In this document: positions 16,987 through 25,381 of the stretch, in pieces | Position numbering within the stretch: position 1 is the stretch's first letter | How the letters are laid out: each line of letters starts with the position of its first letter | From: Acidisoma sp. L85 | Lineage (GTDB): Bacteria; Pseudomonadota; Alphaproteobacteria; Acetobacterales; Acetobacteraceae | Direction of reading: 5' to 3' | Assembly (NCBI RefSeq): GCF_009765865.1 | Contig: NZ_LMUQ01000061.1 | Coordinates: 562,165-602,046, forward strand | Length of the DNA stretch: 39,882 bases | Notes under the pieces: model-generated | Seen by the model: the letters and a program-made list of their open reading frames with translations, nothing else | What the model was told of the DNA's origin: nothing | The model's database searches: none | Made by a program: the position numbers and the translations under genes

Positions 16987-18016
16987 CCGCGCGCTCCAGA
17001 TACTGGGTGTCGATGCCCTTCTGATACACCGCGAGGTCCCGCGACTTGCGAATGCTCTTCTGTTCCACGAGGAACTCCGCCGTGTGCTGCAGCTGCTCGG
17101 CGAAGGCTCCCGGCTTGCCCGGCGTTCCCAACCACTTGGCGGTGAGCTGTTCTTTCAGCGGCACGAAGTCGTATTCCTTGAGGTTGTCCTCGGCGACCTG
17201 CGCACTGACACCCGCCGCAGTGCCGACCACCGCCGAAGCCTCGGTCGGGTTGCTGGTATAGAGGTCCAGCGCCCGGCCATAGGCTTTCAGCAAGCCGACA
17301 ACCGCCTCCGGATGCGGCTGCGCGAAGCCATCCCGCGCGATGATGAGATCGGCGATGACATAGCCTTTCTCATCTAGCACATCATAGGTCTTGTAGACCT
17401 CACCGCCATCGGCCAGCAGCTTGGCCTTCGCCGGGCTCCAGACATAGGCGCCGTCGATATCCTTGCGCGCCCAGGCGGCGACGATCTGCTCCGGCGGCAG
17501 ATCCAGCACCGTCACATCCGACAGCGACAGGCCATTGGTCTTGAGAAAGCCAAGCAGGCGGAAATGCGAGGTCGAGCCGAAAGGCGTCGCGAGCTTCTTG
17601 CCCTTGAAATCGGCCGGGCTCTTGATGTTGTCGCTGGCGCGGACCGTCATCTCCTCGGCGGCGCCGATATTGTCCAGCATGGCGATCAGCTTGTAGGGGA
17701 TGCCCTGGCTGAGTCCGGCGGCCGTCGGCGAGGAGCCGATGCCGATGCCGATATCGATGCTTCCGCCGACCACGCCGGCATTGATCTGCGCGCCGCTCGC
17801 GACCTCGATCCAGTTGATCTTGGCTTTCGCCTCATCCTCGAACCAGCCCTGCGCTTTGGCGATCATGGTGGGCTTGGTCTCGATGAAATAGCCGATATTG
17901 ATGGTCGGCACCGCCGCCCTCGCCGGCCGCAGCGGCAATGCGGCGGCAGCGGCCAATCCAGCGGCACCCGCGATGAGCTGGCGCCGGGTCGGAATCAGAA
18001 GATCACTCATGCACAT
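16979..18016 (-). CDS. ABC transporter substrate-binding protein, TauA/SsuA family
   Basis: The 345-residue periplasmic binding protein begins with a twin-arginine-type signal ([20 protein letters not shown] then ARA), so it is probably exported by Tat. The mature part (INIGYFIETKPTMIAKAQGWF...) is the NMT1/TauA fold with SGAQINAGVVGGSIDIG and the hinge GKKLATPFGSTSHF. The family binds taurine, alkanesulfonates, nitrate or pyrimidine precursors. The nearby aminotransferase favours an amino-sulfonate or similar amine, by inference. It is 21 bp downstream of the second permease gene and overlaps the ATPase gene. Confidence 0.92.
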   Translation of the reverse strand: MCMSDLLIPTRRQLIAGAAGLAAAAALPLRPARAAVPTINIGYFIETKPTMIAKAQGWFEDEAKAKINWIEVASGAQINAGVVGGSIDIGIGIGSSPTAAGLSQGIPYKLIAMLDNIGAAEEMTVRASDNIKSPADFKGKKLATPFGSTSHFRLLGFLKTNGLSLSDVTVLDLPPEQIVAAWARKDIDGAYVWSPAKAKLLADGGEVYKTYDVLDEKGYVIADLIIARDGFAQPHPEAVVGLLKAYGRALDLYTSNPTEASAVVGTAAGVSAQVAEDNLKEYDFVPLKEQLTAKWLGTPGKPGAFAEQLQHTAEFLVEQKSIRKSRDLAVYQKGIDTQYLERAVA

Positions 18017-18037
18017 ATCCTTATGTGTGTATGCGTT

Positions 18038-18814
18038 TCAGCGGCCGGCCCAATGCACGATGCGGTGCTGTGCCAGGATGAGGAGGCGGTCGAGCGCGAT
18101 ACCCATGACCGCGATGAGCAAGATTCCGGCCACGACATAGTCGCTGCGCAAAAACCGTCCGGCGTCGAGGATCAGCCAGCCGATGCCGCTTGATCCCGCG
18201 ATCATCTCGGCGGCGATGAGCGTCGCATAGACGATGCCGATGGAGAGCCGGGCGCCGATGAAGATCTCGCCCAGCGCCGAGGGCAGCACTACATGGCGAA
18301 AGATTTGCGCCCGGCTGGCGCCGAGCGATTTCGCCGCCAGCACCCGCGCGGGCGAGACGTTGCGCACCCCGTCCCGCGCCGCGACGGCCGAAACCGGGAG
18401 GGCGGCGAGGAACAGCAGCACGATCTTGGGGGTCTCGCCGATGCCGAACCAGACGATGAGCAGCACGAGATAGGCAAGCTGCGGCAGCGGCCGGAGGAAC
18501 TCGATGAAGGGCGCGGCCAGGGCATCGATGGTCGGTGAGACCCCCATCAGCAGCCCGAGCAGCGTGCCGAGTATGGTGCCGATGCCGAAGCCGAGGCCGA
18601 CGCGCAGCAGACTCAGGCCGATATGGCCGCCCAGGCTGTAGCCCTTGTAGCCGTTGAGCATGAGGTCCAGCCCACCGCTCCATAGCTCGTCCGGCGTCGG
18701 CAGCAGCAGGTCGCTCACCAGCCCGCCCCAGGTCGCCGCCGCCCAGGTCACAACCACCACGATGATGGCGGCGATGGTGACCAGCCATTGCGGCCGGGCG
18801 CGGAGATATCTCAT
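18038..18814 (-). CDS. ABC transporter permease 1, TauC/SsuC type
   Basis: The 258-residue inner-membrane protein has about six hydrophobic segments and the binding-protein-dependent transport loop AAKSLGASRAQIFRHVVLPSALGEI, where the coupling helix contacts the ATPase. The start is ATG 18814, which overlaps the TGA of the upstream permease gene (ATGA). A TTG 15 bases earlier would also be in frame. It is clearly related to, but distinct from, the upstream permease, so the complex may have a heterodimeric membrane channel. Confidence 0.92.
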   Translation of the reverse strand: MRYLRARPQWLVTIAAIIVVVVTWAAATWGGLVSDLLLPTPDELWSGGLDLMLNGYKGYSLGGHIGLSLLRVGLGFGIGTILGTLLGLLMGVSPTIDALAAPFIEFLRPLPQLAYLVLLIVWFGIGETPKIVLLFLAALPVSAVAARDGVRNVSPARVLAAKSLGASRAQIFRHVVLPSALGEIFIGARLSIGIVYATLIAAEMIAGSSGIGWLILDAGRFLRSDYVVAGILLIAVMGIALDRLLILAQHRIVHWAGR

Positions 18815-19593
18815 TCGCGGCCGCGCCAATGGATAAGGCCACGATCGGCGGAGAGCAGCAGGGTGTTCAGGCCCATCCCCAGCAGGCCAAGGATGAGGAT
18901 GCCGAGCAGGATGACGTCATTGCGCAGGAACTGACTCGCCGAGAAGATCATCCAGCCCAGCCCATCGCTGCCCGCCATGAGTTCGGCCGCGACGACGGTG
19001 GAGAAAGCAGCGGCCAGAGCGATGCGCAGCCCCGTCGAAATCTGCGGCAGCGCCGCCGGCAGCAGGACATGGCGGAAGATCTGCCGGCGATTGGCGCCCA
19101 GCGACAGCGCCGCCTGGATTTTCTGCCGTGGCACCTGCGTGACGGCGGCGAGCGTCGCGCTCGCGATGATCGGGAAGGCAGTCAGCGCCAGCAGCCCGAC
19201 CTTGGCGGTGTCGCCAGTCCCCAGCCAGAGCATCAGCAGCACAAGAAAGGAGAGAGGCGGCAGCGGTCGCAGGAACTGCACAATCCAATCGGCCCCGGCA
19301 CTGGCGTAACGGTTCATGCCCATCCAGAGACCGAGCGGAATGCCGGCCACGGCACCGACGGCGAAGCCACCCAGCGCGCGTAGAAGCGTGGCGCCGATAT
19401 CCTCGCCGAGGCTGGTGCCGCGATAGCCGTGCCGCGCGATGTCGATGAGCGCCGCCACCACCTCGGCCGGAGTCGCCAGCAGGCCCTTCGGCACGAGATG
19501 GAAGCTGCCGACCGCCTGCCACAGCACAACGGCCCCGGTTACCGAGACCGAGCCTAGAAAGAGTCGCTGGCGGTGCGAAATCTCGGCGGACAT
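18811..19593 (-). CDS. ABC transporter permease 2, TauC/SsuC type
   Basis: The 260-residue protein is a second permease of the same family, with TPAEVVAALIDIARHGYRGTS, FLRPLPPLSFLVLLMLWLG and the coupling loop AALSLGANRRQIFRHVLLPAA. It is the first gene of the minus-strand operon permease 2, permease 1, binding protein, ATPase and, after 83 bp, aminotransferase. Most TauABC and SsuABC systems have a single permease gene. Both copies look intact. Confidence 0.92.
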   Translation of the reverse strand: MSAEISHRQRLFLGSVSVTGAVVLWQAVGSFHLVPKGLLATPAEVVAALIDIARHGYRGTSLGEDIGATLLRALGGFAVGAVAGIPLGLWMGMNRYASAGADWIVQFLRPLPPLSFLVLLMLWLGTGDTAKVGLLALTAFPIIASATLAAVTQVPRQKIQAALSLGANRRQIFRHVLLPAALPQISTGLRIALAAAFSTVVAAELMAGSDGLGWMIFSASQFLRNDVILLGILILGLLGMGLNTLLLSADRGLIHWRGRE

Positions 19594-19731
19594 TTTATGT
19601 CCGTATCTGGATCGTTCTACTCAGTCAATTGGCGTCAGTAGATCGTGCTTTGGTCAGGCTCACGAACAGGCTGCGTATGGTTTGATTTACGTGGCTTTGA
19701 CAGTCCGCCGAGTAACGGCGCGCCAGATCAC

Positions 19732-19783
19732 CACGTCACCACTCGCCACGTCACCCACTAACCACGTTACCACCTAATCACGT
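19732..19783 (+). repeat. Degenerate tandem repeat, CACGT every 15-16 bases
   Basis: CACGT occurs at 19732, 19747, 19763 and 19779. Flanking bases are also partly conserved (ACCACGTCACC, GCCACGTCACCC, ACCACGTTACC, ATCACGTCATG). The last unit runs into the structured repeat that begins at 19782. Confidence 0.6.
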
Positions 19784-19866
19784 CATGCTAGGCGAAGGCC
19801 GAGCATCCACGCCTTCCGTGCTCGACGAAGGCAAGGCGTGGATGGCACGCCTTCGCATGCCATGAC
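19782..19866 (-). repeat. Dispersed structured repeat, copy 2 (inverted relative to copy 1)
   Basis: Read on the minus strand this 85-base element matches 4498-4583 at all but about ten positions. The differences cluster in the loop of the middle arm. One arm-1 change (C to T) keeps a G-U pair, and one arm-3 change makes a single mismatch. The closing GTCA/TGAC bases are kept. It lies between the importer operon promoter and the end of the FAD monooxygenase gene. Confidence 0.85.
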
Positions 19867-19898
19867 GGAACTGAGGGGCCTTCGGGTACCACTAGCCC

Positions 19899-21017
19899 TC
19901 AACCCAGCAGATCCTCCAAACTAATCCCCATCTTGGCCTCGTTGAACACGTCATCCGCGTCTGGCGCCGCGCGGTCACGGAACAAAAGATCCTGGTTCGC
20001 CTTCACGAAGGGCCGCATACGCGTTTCGTATTGGGCGAAAGCCGTCTCGTGGTCGGCGCCGCCGCGCGCCAGTTCGCGGGCCAGCACGAAGGCGCCTATG
20101 AGGGCGAGGCTTGTGCCTTGGCCCGTAAAGGGCGAGGGGCAGTACCCTGCGTCACCCACCAGCGCGATGCGTCCCTTGCACCAGCTCGGCATCCGTACCT
20201 GGGCCAGGGCGCCGAAATACAGATCCTCCGTCGCTTCAAGCGTCTCCAGAACACGCGGCACCGGGCCGCCAATCGCGGCGGCGCGTTCGCGGATCAGCGC
20301 CTTTCGCGCCGCAAGGTCGAGCCCCCGTTCCTCATCCAATGTGAGGGCGAAGCCGATATTGACCCGCAATTCGCGATTGTCGCGGGTCGGGTAGATCGCG
20401 TAACCGGCGGTCTCGTCGCGAAAAGAGAGCTGCCAATCCTGTAGGTCGAGCAGGTTCGGCGACGCCCAAATCGCGAAGGCGACGCCGAGCGGGCGGAGGA
20501 ACGGCTCCTCGTCACCGAAGGCAAGCTGCCGGACCTTGGAATGCAAGCCATCCGCGCCGAGGACGAGATCGAACACTTCCGTCGGATGGCGGCTGAAGGA
20601 TGCCACCACGCCATCGGGCCGCGTCTCCAACGCCGTAAGACTATCACCGTATAGGTATCGCGGGCGGCTGCCGCAGACCTCCCGCAGCAACGCGGCCAGA
20701 TCATCGCGGAAGATCTCGATATCGCCGGAATCGAAGCGGCCTCCGGTCGCCGTGCGTTCGGTGGTGCGCTCGATCTCATTGCCCGCGATATCGAGAACCG
20801 TCATGCCCTTCATCCGGGTCCGCAATGCCGGGACGCGCTCGCCGAGTCCCATCGCGGCGATGACATCCAAAGCAGGGCCGCGAATGTCGATGGCCTGCCC
20901 GCCGGGCCGGGGCTCGGGCGCCCGTTCGACAATGGTGACTTCATAGCCGGCCTCGAGAAGCCAATAGGCGAGGGCCGGTCCGGCAATACTGGCGCCGGAA
21001 ATTAGAACCTTCGGCAT
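19899..21017 (-). CDS. FAD-dependent aromatic hydroxylase-type monooxygenase
   Basis: The 372-residue flavoprotein starts MPKVLISGASIAGPALAYWL, a Rossmann FAD site of the p-hydroxybenzoate hydroxylase family. The middle LGADGLHSKVR and the second FAD motif LVGDAGYCPSPFTGQGTSLAL are both typical. Substrates of such proteins include phenols, antibiotics (tetracycline or rifampicin destruction) and polyketides; none can be assigned here. ATG 21017 is chosen because AGAAGGAGA lies eight bases upstream; the longer frame to 21128 has no support. It is divergent from the glutathione reductase gene, 149 bp apart. Confidence 0.88.
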   Translation of the reverse strand: MPKVLISGASIAGPALAYWLLEAGYEVTIVERAPEPRPGGQAIDIRGPALDVIAAMGLGERVPALRTRMKGMTVLDIAGNEIERTTERTATGGRFDSGDIEIFRDDLAALLREVCGSRPRYLYGDSLTALETRPDGVVASFSRHPTEVFDLVLGADGLHSKVRQLAFGDEEPFLRPLGVAFAIWASPNLLDLQDWQLSFRDETAGYAIYPTRDNRELRVNIGFALTLDEERGLDLAARKALIRERAAAIGGPVPRVLETLEATEDLYFGALAQVRMPSWCKGRIALVGDAGYCPSPFTGQGTSLALIGAFVLARELARGGADHETAFAQYETRMRPFVKANQDLLFRDRAAPDADDVFNEAKMGISLEDLLG

Positions 21018-21166
21018 GGGTTCGGTCTCCTTCTCTGAAACGGCCTCGGCGCAGCCCAAACTCCTGCCGCACGCCTGACGCCGCACATACCGCACCGGCG
21101 TTTGCACCGCACCATCGGCCCCTCCCAACGAGCCTTGGGAGACGCTATGTCTAGTAACTTGCCCAC

Positions 21167-22567
21167 ATGAACCGGACTCGGCCCATGCCCTACGACTTCG
21201 ACCTTTTCGTCATCGGCGGCGGCTCTGGCGGAACACGCTGCGCCCGTATCTCGGCCACCCACGGCGCTCGCGTCGGTGTCGCCGAGGAGCGCTTCTGGGG
21301 CGGGACCTGCGTCAATGTCGGCTGCGTGCCGAAGAAGCTCATGGTTCAAGCCGCGGAATACGGCCAATGGGCGGAGGATGCGCGCGGCTTCGGCTGGCAC
21401 ATCGTGAAGGGCGGCCATGACTGGAAAGACTTCATCGCCGCGAAAGACGAGCAGATCGACCGGCTGAAAAACATCTACAAGACCATGCTGCAGAAAGCCG
21501 GCGCGCATGAATTCGAGGCGCATGTCCGCTTAATCGATCCGCATACACTCGACATCGGCGGCAACCGCAAGACGGCGGAACATATCGTCATCGCCACAGG
21601 CGGCACGCCGCGAAGGCCCGTCTGTATCGGCGCCGAACTCGCCGGAACAACCGATGACCTGTTCTACCTGCCTGAGCGCCCCAAGAGCATCGCGATCATT
21701 GGCGGCGGCTATAGCGCCGTGGAATTCGCCGGCGTCTTCGCGGCTCTCGGCACGAAGGTCCATCTCGTCTACCGCCAGCCTCTGCCGCTGCGGGGCTTTG
21801 ACGGCGACATGCGCGAAGCCGTGGCCGAGGCTCTGGCCGCCCAGGGCGTCTCGCTGCATCACGGCGTGCTGCTCAGCAAGATTGAGGCGGAGCGGGAAGG
21901 CCGCTTCGTCCATCTCTCGGACATGACGAAACTCCATGTCGATTACGTCGTGATGACCACGGGACGCGTGCCAAATACGCACGACCTCGGCCTGGAGGCG
22001 GCGGGTGTCGCTCTCGACGACAAGGGAGCCGTGCGGGTCGATGAGGGCGGCCACACCAATGTGCCGGGCATCTATGCCATCGGCGACGTCACCGACCGGC
22101 TCAACCTGACGCCGGTCGCGATCGCGGAGGGCCACGCGCTCGCCGATACGCTGTTCGGTCAAAAGCCGCGCACGGCGTCGCATCGCAACGTTCCCACCGC
22201 GGTTTTCACCAGCCCGCCCTTGTCGACCGTGGGCCTGACGGAGGAAGAGGCAGCGCGGCGCGGCGCGACCGACATCTACCTCAGCCGCTTCAGGCCGTTG
22301 CGCCACATCATGACCGGCCGCAATCGTCACACGGTCATGAAGCTCGTAGTCGATCAGGCGAGCCAGAAGGTGCTCGGAGCCCATATGCTCGGGGAAGATG
22401 CCGGAGAGATCATGCAGGGACTCGCCATCGCCATCCGGATGGGCGCCACCAAGCAGGATTTCGACAGCACCATCGGCATCCACCCCACTGCCGCCGAGGA
22501 GTTCGTAACGATGCGGACGCGCAGCCGCGTTGCAGGCGTGGCAGACGAAGCCGCCGCGGCGGAGTAG
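21167..22567 (+). CDS. gor: Glutathione-disulfide reductase
   Basis: The 466-residue flavoenzyme reduces glutathione disulfide with NADPH. It has FAD motif IGGGSGGTRCAR, the redox-active disulfide GGTCVNVGCVPKK (Cys48, Cys53), the NADPH site IIGGGYSAVEFAGVF, a second FAD motif AIGDVTDRLNLTP, and the C-terminal active-site HPTAAEE that closes the partner subunit. VPKKLM and YDFDLFVIGGGSGG favour glutathione reductase over lipoamide or mercuric reductase. Met7 (position 21185) is an alternative start. It heads a run of plus-strand housekeeping genes. Confidence 0.93.
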   Translation: MNRTRPMPYDFDLFVIGGGSGGTRCARISATHGARVGVAEERFWGGTCVNVGCVPKKLMVQAAEYGQWAEDARGFGWHIVKGGHDWKDFIAAKDEQIDRLKNIYKTMLQKAGAHEFEAHVRLIDPHTLDIGGNRKTAEHIVIATGGTPRRPVCIGAELAGTTDDLFYLPERPKSIAIIGGGYSAVEFAGVFAALGTKVHLVYRQPLPLRGFDGDMREAVAEALAAQGVSLHHGVLLSKIEAEREGRFVHLSDMTKLHVDYVVMTTGRVPNTHDLGLEAAGVALDDKGAVRVDEGGHTNVPGIYAIGDVTDRLNLTPVAIAEGHALADTLFGQKPRTASHRNVPTAVFTSPPLSTVGLTEEEAARRGATDIYLSRFRPLRHIMTGRNRHTVMKLVVDQASQKVLGAHMLGEDAGEIMQGLAIAIRMGATKQDFDSTIGIHPTAAEEFVTMRTRSRVAGVADEAAAAE

Positions 22568-22682
22568 CTTTTTGACATATTGAGGTAGATAAGCCGCGGC
22601 TACGCGCGGGCCATCCCGCCTGCGCGGGCGTGCGTCCGGCATGTGGACCCAAAGTCTACAAGCCCTTGCGAGGAACGAAACG

Positions 22683-24089
22683 ATGAGTATGGCGGCAGCG
22701 AACCGTCCCTTCGACCTTCAGCCCTGGAGCCCGGCGAGCTGGCGCGCCAAGCCGGTGCGGCAGATGCCCGTCTATCCGGACGCCGACCGGCTGGAAGCCA
22801 CCGAAGCGCGCCTGCGGCGATACCCGCCCCTCGTTTTTGCCGGCGAGGCGCGACGCCTCAAGACGGCCCTGGCCGAGGTCGCGGCCGGCCGCGCCTTTGT
22901 GCTGCAAGGCGGCGACTGCGCCGAGAGCTTTGATGACTTCACCGCCAATATCATCCGCGACACCTTCCGGGTGCTGCTGCAGATGGCAGTGGTGCTGACC
23001 TTTGGCGGCGGGGTGCCGGTGGTGAAACTCGGCCGCATGGCCGGGCAATTCGCCAAGCCGCGCTCTTCCGACAACGAGACGGTCGACGGCCAGAGCCTGC
23101 CGAGCTACCGCGGCGACATCATCAACGCCCCGGCCTTCACCCCCGAGGCGCGGACCCCCGATCCGGCGCGCATGGAGACCGGCTATTTCCAGTCGGCCGG
23201 CACGCTGAACCTGCTGCGTGCTTTCGCGACCGGCGGCTATGCCGACCTGCATAGCGTCCATCGCTGGAACCTCGGCTTCGTCGAGCGCAGCCCGCTCGCC
23301 GCCCGCTACCAGGATCTCGCGACCCGCATTGATGAGACGCTCACCTTCATGAGCGCCTGCGGGATGACCGGGCAGACGGCGCCGCAGATCCGCGAGACCG
23401 ACTTCTACACCAGCCACGAGGCGCTGCTGCTGCCCTATGAGGAAGCGCTGTCCCGCGTCGATTCCACGACGGGCGAGAGCTATGCCTGCTCGGCGCATTT
23501 CCTCTGGATCGGCGACCGTACGCGGCAGCTCGACGGCGCGCATGTCGAGTTCATGCGCGGCATCCGCAACCCGATCGGCCTCAAGGTCGGCCCCTCCACC
23601 GAGCCGGATGACCTGCTGCGGCTCATCGAGGCGCTGAACCCGGCCAACGAGCCCGGTCGCCTCACGCTGATCAGCCGCATGGGCTCCGACAAGCTGGAAA
23701 CCAAGCTGCCACGCCTGCTCCGCTCCGTGCGGCAGGAAGGCGCGGAAGTGGTGTGGCTCTGCGATCCGATGCACGGCAACACGATCTCCACCACGCATGG
23801 CCGCAAGACCCGCCGCTTCGACGCGATCCTCGGCGAGGTCCGCGGCTTCTTCGAGGCTCATGCGGCGGAGGCGACCTGGCCCGGCGGCATCCATGTTGAG
23901 ATGACCGGACAGAACGTGACCGAATGCGTTGGCGGGGCTCATCGCCTGACCGAAGCCGATCTCGGCCGGCGTTACGAGACTTTCTGCGACCCGCGCCTGA
24001 ACGCCGAACAGTCCCTCGAACTCGCCTTCCTGGTGGCCGAGGAGCTGAAAACGCGGCGCGTGCCCACACGTGCAGTAGCGGCCGAATAG
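22683..24089 (+). CDS. aroG: Class II DAHP synthase (shikimate pathway entry)
   Basis: The enzyme joins phosphoenolpyruvate and erythrose 4-phosphate to make DAHP, the first step of aromatic amino acid synthesis. This is the plant-like class II type: [20 protein letters not shown] at the N-terminus, [41 protein letters not shown], and the C-terminal [10 protein letters not shown] and [14 protein letters not shown] start it at ATG 22683 (468 residues), which has GAGGAACG shortly upstream; an in-frame ATG at 22641 lacks family sequence. The nicotinate phosphoribosyltransferase gene begins 12 bp after its stop. Confidence 0.93.
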   Translation: MSMAAANRPFDLQPWSPASWRAKPVRQMPVYPDADRLEATEARLRRYPPLVFAGEARRLKTALAEVAAGRAFVLQGGDCAESFDDFTANIIRDTFRVLLQMAVVLTFGGGVPVVKLGRMAGQFAKPRSSDNETVDGQSLPSYRGDIINAPAFTPEARTPDPARMETGYFQSAGTLNLLRAFATGGYADLHSVHRWNLGFVERSPLAARYQDLATRIDETLTFMSACGMTGQTAPQIRETDFYTSHEALLLPYEEALSRVDSTTGESYACSAHFLWIGDRTRQLDGAHVEFMRGIRNPIGLKVGPSTEPDDLLRLIEALNPANEPGRLTLISRMGSDKLETKLPRLLRSVRQEGAEVVWLCDPMHGNTISTTHGRKTRRFDAILGEVRGFFEAHAAEATWPGGIHVEMTGQNVTECVGGAHRLTEADLGRRYETFCDPRLNAEQSLELAFLVAEELKTRRVPTRAVAAE

Positions 24090-24101
24090 GAGCGCCGCGC
24101 C

Positions 24102-25256
24102 ATGGATACGCTGGTCGCCGAGGATCTGTCGCAGCCGGAAACGATCGCCGCCTATACCGACACCTACTTCAAGAAGACCAAGGCGATCGTCGCCCGCTAT
24201 GGCGATATGACCGTGACCTACGCGGTCTTCCTGCGGCGGCCGGTGATTTCCGCGCCACGCCTGATGCTGGACTGGATCACCGAGGTCGCCGCCGTGCGCG
24301 GCACGGTCTTCGACATCGAGGTCCTGCATCCCGAGGGCGAGTGGGTCGGCGCGGGCGAGCCGATGCTCTACATCACCGGCAGCTACGAGCATCTCACGGA
24401 TCTCGAGACGCTGATCCTGCAGAAGCTCGGCGCGGTTTCGGTCGCCGCGCATCACGCCTATCAGATGTGTATCGCGCTGCCGCATGTGACCTTCCTCGCG
24501 ATGGAGGCCCGCCACTGCGCCGGCACCGAGATGCAGGCGATGATGTCCTATGGCGCCGCGGTGGGCAGCCGGGCGGCGCAGAAGGAAGGCGCCAAGGGCT
24601 TCATCGGCAATGCCAATGACGCGACCGCGCATTTCTTCGGCGCGACGCGCGGCCTGGGCACCATGCCGCATGCCCTGATCGGCTACGCCGGTTCCACGCT
24701 GCGGGCGGCCGAGATGTTCCACGAGACCTTCCCCGACGACACACTGACAGTGCTGGTCGATTACTTCGGCCGGGAGATTAGTGACGGGCTGGAGGTTTGC
24801 CGGCGCTTTCCGGAGCTCGCGGCATCGGGCCGCATGTCCCTCCGGCTCGACACCCATGGCGGCCGTTTCCTCGAAACCCTCGATCCCGCGCTGAGCTATG
24901 CGGTACTGGAGCGTCATAATCCGGGGGCGATCCGCCGCTATCGTTCCGATGCGGAATTGCGCCACCTGGTCGGCACCGGCGTTTCGGCCGCCGCGATCTG
25001 GCGGATGCGGGAAGCACTGGACGAGGCCGGCTTCGATCGTGTGCGCATCGTCGCGTCTTCGGGGTTCGGCGTGGACAAGTGCCGGGTCATGGCGGACGCC
25101 GCCGCGCCGATCGACATTGTGGGCACGGGCAGTTTCATTCCCGACCATTGGCACGAGACTTACGCTACCGCCGACATCATCGCCTACGACGGCGTCGCCC
25201 GCGTCAAGGTGGGCCGCGAGTTCCTGCTGCAACACCGGAACGGCAAGAAAGCCTAA
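24102..25256 (+). CDS. pncB: Nicotinate phosphoribosyltransferase
   Basis: The 384-residue enzyme makes nicotinate mononucleotide from nicotinate and PRPP in NAD salvage. Recognisable parts are AAYTDTYFKKTKAIVARYGD near the N-terminus, MEARHCAGTEMQAMMSYGAA, GFIGNANDATAHFFG, GTMPHALIGYAGST with the catalytic His, and VASSGFGVDKCR in the C-terminal phosphate-binding region. A GGAG ribosome-binding site is well spaced. The 12-bp gap after the DAHP synthase gene suggests one transcript, although the two pathways are unrelated. Confidence 0.9.
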   Translation: MDTLVAEDLSQPETIAAYTDTYFKKTKAIVARYGDMTVTYAVFLRRPVISAPRLMLDWITEVAAVRGTVFDIEVLHPEGEWVGAGEPMLYITGSYEHLTDLETLILQKLGAVSVAAHHAYQMCIALPHVTFLAMEARHCAGTEMQAMMSYGAAVGSRAAQKEGAKGFIGNANDATAHFFGATRGLGTMPHALIGYAGSTLRAAEMFHETFPDDTLTVLVDYFGREISDGLEVCRRFPELAASGRMSLRLDTHGGRFLETLDPALSYAVLERHNPGAIRRYRSDAELRHLVGTGVSAAAIWRMREALDEAGFDRVRIVASSGFGVDKCRVMADAAAPIDIVGTGSFIPDHWHETYATADIIAYDGVARVKVGREFLLQHRNGKKA

Positions 25257-25311
25257 AGACTCTGCGCGCCACACCGCGTGCCCTTGCCTCGGACTTTCGC
25301 CCGCCCCATGC

Positions 25312-25347
25312 GACCCACCCCGACCCCTCCCTTTCAGGGAGGGGAAA
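25312..25347. repeat. GC-rich palindromic repeat, copy 2 (single module)
   Basis: The module GACCCACCCCGACCCCTCCC followed by TTTCAGGGAGGGG is one half of the paired elements at 8672-8778 and 29884-29993. It lies in the 125-bp gap between the nicotinate phosphoribosyltransferase and glutamyl-tRNA synthetase genes, and its CCCTCCC/GGGAGGG hairpin may end or modulate transcription. Confidence 0.75.
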
Positions 25348-25381
25348 CAGGCGCCGTTCCTCTTATCGCTAGGCTCGTTCC

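Larger units (their letters stand above)
19594..19898. other. Intergenic stretch with CACGT array and structured repeat
   Basis: No gene is visible. The stretch holds the promoter region of the importer operon on the minus strand (TTGACT near 19624, no strong -10), four phased CACGT words (19732-19783) and the second cloverleaf repeat (19782-19866). Confidence 0.55.

Noticed and set aside
22656-25274. 872-codon minus-strand open frame
   Set aside because: It lies antisense to the DAHP synthase and nicotinate phosphoribosyltransferase genes, both with intact motifs, and its translation shows no recognisable domain.
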